From Syntrophaceae bacterium (GTDB taxonomy: Bacteria > Desulfobacterota > Syntrophia > Syntrophales > UBA5619): a stretch of DNA of 11,071 nt. The notes below the pieces were generated by a model. That model did not search any database. It worked only from the letters and a program-made list of their open reading frames with translations, and was not told the origin of the DNA. The position numbers and the translations under genes are program-made. Where the stretch lies: NCBI GenBank assembly GCA_919902745.1, contig CAKKRN010000175.1, forward strand, positions 1 to 11,071. The letters are read 5' to 3'. Below are positions 7,845-11,071 of this stretch, piece by piece (the stretch's first letter is position 1; each line of letters begins with the position of its first letter).

Positions 7845-7873
7845 TTTCTACTCGAATATCCCCCCGAAGTCAA
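7845..7873 (-). promoter_or_regulatory. Sigma70-type promoter of plsC-uppP-ftsK-rimO
   Basis: Minus strand TTGACT (7873-7868), exact 17-base spacer, TAGAAA (7850-7845). The predicted start near 7838 gives a leader of about 50 bases. That leader contains a 5-base GC stem, CGGGG-5-CCCCG at 7818-7832, with no evident regulator match. The -35 box lies 43 bases from the -35 box of the divergent rfaE1 promoter. Confidence 0.6.
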
Positions 7874-7916
7874 TAAGGAATGTTTTGCCTGTCGGCGGAC
7901 GGTTCGGAGAAAATGA

Positions 7917-7945
7917 TTGACAAACGCCGCCCGTAAGAATAGATA
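7917..7945 (+). promoter_or_regulatory. Sigma70-type promoter of rfaE1-DUF4416-yicC-gmk
   Basis: Plus strand TTGACA (7917-7922, perfect -35), exact 17-base spacer, TAGATA (7940-7945). The predicted start near 7952 gives a leader of about 45 bases before the ATG at 7997. The -10 box is weak, but the consensus -35 and ideal spacing make this the best plus-strand promoter in the window. Confidence 0.6.
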
Positions 7946-7996
7946 AGCGGCCATGAAATATGACCTTTTCTCACCGGATCGGATGGCGGGATCTCT

Positions 7997-8986
7997 ATGA
8001 AGCGGATCATGAGCAACAGGCGGGCGTTTGCGATCATTGAAAACTTTCCCCGGTCCAGGGTCCTGGTTGTCGGGGATATCATGGCGGACCACTTTATCTG
8101 GGGGAAGGTCTCCCGGATATCCCCCGAGGCGCCCGTTCCCGTGGTCGAGGTGAAGAAGGATTACTTCATGCTGGGCGGCTCAGCCAATGTGCAAAACAAC
8201 ATCTTTGCGATGGGGGGCCGGGTTCATCTGGCCGGGGTGGTCGGCTCCGACGAAACGGGAAGACGGCTGCAGACCGAGTTCCGCAGCCGGGGCGTGGATA
8301 CGGAGGGCATCGTTGTCGAGACGGGGCGTCCCACAACGCTCAAGACGAGGATCGTGGCGCACGGCCAGCAGGTGGTCCGGTTCGACCGGGAGGAGCGCAA
8401 ACCGATCCAGGCGAAAAGCATCCGGAAGATCCTCTCCTACATCGAATCGTTGCGGGATGATCTGGGCGCTCTCGTGATCTCGGATTACAGCAAGGGGGTG
8501 GTGACCCGTCCCCTTCTCGAGGGGATCCGGAAGGTGATCGCCGGCCGTCCGATCTTCACCTGCGTGGATCCGAAGCAGCGGGATTTTTCCGTGTATCAGG
8601 GTTTCGACATCATCACCCCCAACCATTACGAGGCCGGTCACGCGGCGGGGGAAGAGATGCAAAACGGCCAAGATCATATCCGTGTCGGCATGAAGCTGCT
8701 TCAGCAGTACGATTTCAGGGCCCTGCTGATGACCCGGGGGGAAGAGGGGATGAGCCTCTTCGAGAAGGACGGCCGGATAAGACACACGGTGTTTCCGACG
8801 CAAGCCCGGGAGGTTTTTGATGTGACCGGCGCCGGGGATACGGTCATCGGCGTTCTGGCCCTTTCCCTGGCGGCGGGGGCCTCTTTCCGTGAGGCGGCGT
8901 ATCTGGCCAACCATGCCGCAGGGATCGTGGTGGGAAAGGCGGGTACGGCGACCGTGACCCGGGAGGAGCTGAGAGGGGCCCTATGA
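7997..8986 (+). CDS. rfaE1: D-glycero-beta-D-manno-heptose-7-phosphate kinase
   Basis: A cytoplasmic PfkB-family (ribokinase fold) sugar kinase that makes heptose 1,7-bisphosphate on the ADP-heptose pathway to the LPS inner core. It has 329 residues and matches the kinase half of bifunctional HldE; no nucleotidyltransferase domain follows, so RfaE2 must be encoded elsewhere. Seen are VVGDIMADHF (24-33), the RISPEAPVPV segment (40-49) that is typical of RfaE1 among PfkB proteins, the substrate-binding GGSANVQNN (60-68), DPKQRDFSVY (191-200), and the second PfkB signature DVTGAGDTVIG (275-285) with catalytic base D281. No strong ribosome site separates the ATG at 7997 from that at 8009. It is the first gene of the plus-strand operon and overlaps the next gene by ATGA. 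Confidence 0.93.
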   Translation: MKRIMSNRRAFAIIENFPRSRVLVVGDIMADHFIWGKVSRISPEAPVPVVEVKKDYFMLGGSANVQNNIFAMGGRVHLAGVVGSDETGRRLQTEFRSRGVDTEGIVVETGRPTTLKTRIVAHGQQVVRFDREERKPIQAKSIRKILSYIESLRDDLGALVISDYSKGVVTRPLLEGIRKVIAGRPIFTCVDPKQRDFSVYQGFDIITPNHYEAGHAAGEEMQNGQDHIRVGMKLLQQYDFRALLMTRGEEGMSLFEKDGRIRHTVFPTQAREVFDVTGAGDTVIGVLALSLAAGASFREAAYLANHAAGIVVGKAGTATVTREELRGAL

Positions 8987-9567
8987 GTGATCCGCAGCCG
9001 CCGGATGCCGTCAAACTGATGGCCAGCCTCTTTTCCGGGGATGATCGACTGCTCGGCGACGCGGTTCGGATCCTGTCGGAAAGATATGGAAGGGCGGATT
9101 TCATCAGCGCCCCGGCGCCTTTTGCCTATACCGGCTATTACGCGAAGGAATTCGGAGGTTCCCTGATCCGCCGTTTTGTCGCCTTTGAGCGGCTCATCCG
9201 GCCGGAGTCGCTGCCGGACGTCAAGGTCTGGACGAACGCTCTGGAGAAGAGGTTGTCGGCGGAGGGGCAAAGACGGGTGAACATCGATCCCGGCTATCTG
9301 GCCATGGCCCATCTGATCCTGGCCACCGGAAAGGGGTATGCCCATCGGCCCTATCTCCGGGATGGGATCTACGCCGATCTGACCCTGATCTACCGGGACA
9401 AATCGTTTCATTCCCTTCCCTGGACCTATCCGGATTACGCCGGCGGGGAGGTGATCGGCATGTTGACCCGTATCCGGGGAAAGTATCGGATGCAGCTCAA
9501 GGGGAACACGGCGGGGGAGGCTTCCGTTTCCGATTCCGATGGGGAATTTTTTGATGAGGAATTTTGA
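8983..9567 (+). CDS. DUF4416 family protein of unknown function
   Basis: A 194-residue protein that I recognise as the DUF4416 family, found mainly in deltaproteobacteria and related lineages; no function is established. It is soluble, with no signal peptide or membrane segment. Blocks that look conserved are PFAYTGYYAKEFG, RRFVAFERLI, VKVWTNALE, RRVNIDPGYL, and a C-terminal HRPYLRDGIYAD then LPWTYPDY, rich in aromatic and acidic residues. The last 20 residues are serine- and acid-rich and probably disordered. The ATG overlaps the rfaE1 stop (ATGA) and has AGAGG upstream; its stop overlaps the yicC start. It is thus tied to heptose kinase on one side and to yicC-gmk on the other. The family call is from memory of its sequence pattern. 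Confidence 0.85.
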   Translation: MSDPQPPDAVKLMASLFSGDDRLLGDAVRILSERYGRADFISAPAPFAYTGYYAKEFGGSLIRRFVAFERLIRPESLPDVKVWTNALEKRLSAEGQRRVNIDPGYLAMAHLILATGKGYAHRPYLRDGIYADLTLIYRDKSFHSLPWTYPDYAGGEVIGMLTRIRGKYRMQLKGNTAGEASVSDSDGEFFDEEF

Positions 9568-10451
9568 TGATTAAGAGTATGACCGGTTATGGCAAGGCGG
9601 AGGCCGTCCTTTCGGACAGGAAGTTCATGATCGAGATGAAGTCCGTCAACCACCGCTTTCTGGAGATCTCGCTGCGCCTGCCGGGGATGCTTCTTCCGCT
9701 GGAGGGCGAGATCAAGAGGAGGATTGGGGAGCAGTTCTCCCGTGGGCGGATCGAGGCGACCCTCCGGATGGAGAGCGACGAGGGCGCGGAGACCGCCGGT
9801 CGTTTGACGCTGAACCTGCCGCTGGTCCGCAATTACCATGCCCTCCTCGGCCAGATGAAGGAGGAACTCCGTCTCGGGGGCAGGATCACCTTAGAGATGA
9901 TGGCCGGCTTCAGGGACGCCTTCGTTCCCGCGGAGACGAGTCAGGACCCGGCGGCCCTGTGGGAAGGGCTTTCAAAGATCCTCGCGGAGACGATCCGGAC
10001 GCTGACGGAGATGAGAGAAAAGGAGGGGGAAAGCCTGGAGCGCGATCTGACGGCGCGTCTGGATCTGATCGCCGGTTTTCTGGAAGGAATCGCCGGGAAG
10101 GCGCCGCAGGTGGTTCTGGACTATCAGAAGCGGCTCACCGACCGGGTGCGGGAACTGACGGGCGGCATGGTGATGGACGAGGCGCGCCTGCTTCAGGAAG
10201 TGGCGATCATGGCGGAGAAGAGCGATATTACCGAAGAGATCGTCCGTTTTCGCAGCCATATTGATCAGTTCACAGATCTGCTTGCGGGAGCGGACGCCGC
10301 CGGAAGGAAGATCGATTTCCTGATCCAGGAGATGGGCCGGGAGATCAATACGATCGGTTCCAAGAGCGGGGATGCGGAGATCTCGCGGAACGTCATCGAG
10401 ATCAAGAGCGAACTGGCAAAATTGCGGGAGCAGGTGCAGAATATTGAATGA
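9567..10451 (+). CDS. yicC: YicC/YloC family endoribonuclease
   Basis: A 294-residue YicC-family protein; E. coli YicC has been described as an endoribonuclease that affects small-RNA turnover, though the role in this lineage is not shown. The N-terminus MIKSMTGYGK is the family hallmark, followed by MKSVNHRFLEIS (about 25-36). A coiled-coil-prone middle (about 130-200) leads to the C-terminal DUF1732 block with RKIDFLIQEMGREINTIGSK and a closing KLREQVQNIE. The ATG at 9567 shares its A with the upstream stop (TGATG) and has GAGGA six bases before it; reading from the TTG three bases earlier is less likely. Its stop lies one base before the gmk start. The neighbouring yicC-gmk pair is common in many bacteria. 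Confidence 0.95.
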   Translation: MIKSMTGYGKAEAVLSDRKFMIEMKSVNHRFLEISLRLPGMLLPLEGEIKRRIGEQFSRGRIEATLRMESDEGAETAGRLTLNLPLVRNYHALLGQMKEELRLGGRITLEMMAGFRDAFVPAETSQDPAALWEGLSKILAETIRTLTEMREKEGESLERDLTARLDLIAGFLEGIAGKAPQVVLDYQKRLTDRVRELTGGMVMDEARLLQEVAIMAEKSDITEEIVRFRSHIDQFTDLLAGADAAGRKIDFLIQEMGREINTIGSKSGDAEISRNVIEIKSELAKLREQVQNIE

Positions 10452-10452
10452 G

Positions 10453-11071
10453 ATGCCGGTCGAACAGTCCCAGGGCTTGCTGATGATCGTGTCTGCCCCT
10501 TCCGGTGCGGGGAAGACGTCGATCTGCCGGGAGATCCTGCAGATGTTCCCGAATGTTCGCTTTTCCGTCTCCTGCACCACCCGTTCGCCCCGTCCCGGAG
10601 AGACCGACGGAAAGGATTATCACTTTATCTCCACGGAGGAGTTCCGGGAACGGATTGCCCGCGGGGAGTTTGTCGAATGGGTGGAGAATTACGGTCAACT
10701 CTACGGGACGTCGAAAAAGACAATGAACGCCTTTCTCAAACAGGGATACGACCTGATCCTGGATGTCGAGCCGCGCGGCGCGAAAGCGATTCGGGAACAG
10801 TGTCCGCAGGGGGTCTTGATTTTCATTCTGCCCCCTTCGCTTTCCGAGCTGAAGTCCCGGCTGTCGAAAAGAGGGGAAAACGGCGCCGTCATGGAACACC
10901 GTCTCCAGAGTTCTCTGGATGAAATCCGGGAGGCGCTGTGGTATGATTATATTATTTTCAACGATAGACTGGAAGAGGCCGTCGATCGGTTTCGGGCTGT
11001 ATATATCGCCGAAAGATCCCGTCGGGATCGTTTTACGGAAAGAATAGAGGCATTTTTCAAAGACGAATCAC
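10453..11071 (+). CDS. gmk: Guanylate kinase (3' end beyond window)
   Basis: Transfers phosphate from ATP to GMP to make GDP in the cytoplasm, an essential step of guanine nucleotide supply. 206 codons are visible with no stop; the family is about 200-210 residues, so only a few are missing. The P-loop APSGAGKT is at 15-22, the GMP-binding CTTRSPRPGE at 41-50, and the YGT motif at 84-86. After the core strand the sequence reads DVEPRGAKAI where most family members have an IDVQGA-type motif; similar PRG versions are, as I recall, found in deltaproteobacteria. The ATG at 10453 comes one base after the yicC stop, with no strong ribosome site of its own, so translation probably depends on coupling. 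Confidence 0.96.
   Translation, partial: MPVEQSQGLLMIVSAPSGAGKTSICREILQMFPNVRFSVSCTTRSPRPGETDGKDYHFISTEEFRERIARGEFVEWVENYGQLYGTSKKTMNAFLKQGYDLILDVEPRGAKAIREQCPQGVLIFILPPSLSELKSRLSKRGENGAVMEHRLQSSLDEIREALWYDYIIFNDRLEEAVDRFRAVYIAERSRRDRFTERIEAFFKDES

Noticed and set aside
7787..8092. 102-codon N-terminal extension of plsC
   Set aside because: It would overlap rfaE1 and cross both divergent promoters; the extension has no family similarity and the ATG at 7786 has a good ribosome site and starts the hydrophobic segment.
8180..8914. Minus-strand open frame opposite rfaE1
   Set aside because: Shadow frame; the plus strand encodes a complete heptose kinase with both PfkB signatures.
9564..9566. 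TTG start for yicC
   Set aside because: The next codon is ATG, gives the hallmark MIKSMTGYG N-terminus and is properly spaced from GAGGA.

Overview
The window is a GC-rich (about 60% by eye), densely coded bacterial chromosome segment. It holds nine protein genes, six on the minus strand and three complete plus one partial... counted exactly: ald, phnW, rimO, ftsK, uppP and plsC on minus; rfaE1, a DUF4416 gene, yicC and gmk on plus, ten in all. Heptose kinase (LPS inner core), a DUF4416 gene beside yicC-gmk, and the general sequence style suggest a Gram-negative member of the former Deltaproteobacteria (Desulfobacterota, perhaps near Syntrophales). This placement is inference from gene content, not from a tree. 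I see no tRNA, rRNA, CRISPR array, insertion sequence or prophage gene.

Region 1 (1-2471, minus strand) is a two-gene unit: phnW (2-aminoethylphosphonate:pyruvate transaminase) followed after 54 bases by ald (alanine dehydrogenase, cut by the window start). PhnW turns pyruvate into alanine and Ald turns alanine back into pyruvate, so together they could deaminate 2-aminoethylphosphonate with pyruvate acting only as a carrier. An AT-rich 229-base leader region upstream of phnW holds a candidate promoter and a pair of identical 10-base repeats.

Region 2 (2472-7786, minus strand) reads plsC-uppP-ftsK-rimO: a lysophospholipid acyltransferase, undecaprenyl-diphosphatase, the FtsK DNA translocase and the ribosomal protein S12 methylthiotransferase. 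The first two genes overlap by four bases and all gaps are below 40 bases, so it looks like one operon driven by a sigma70-type promoter at 7845-7873.

Region 3 (7787-7996) is a 210-base divergent promoter region. Region 4 (7997-11071, plus strand) reads rfaE1-DUF4416-yicC-gmk with ATGA and TGATG overlaps, a translationally coupled operon joining LPS heptose synthesis, an unknown conserved protein, an RNase-family protein and guanylate kinase (cut by the window end).

Most of the window is ordinary housekeeping. The parts I would look at again are the phnW-ald pairing with its repeat-containing control region, the DUF4416 gene locked between rfaE1 and yicC, the long C-tracts in a proline-rich insertion of ftsK, and a hairpin over the start of rimO.
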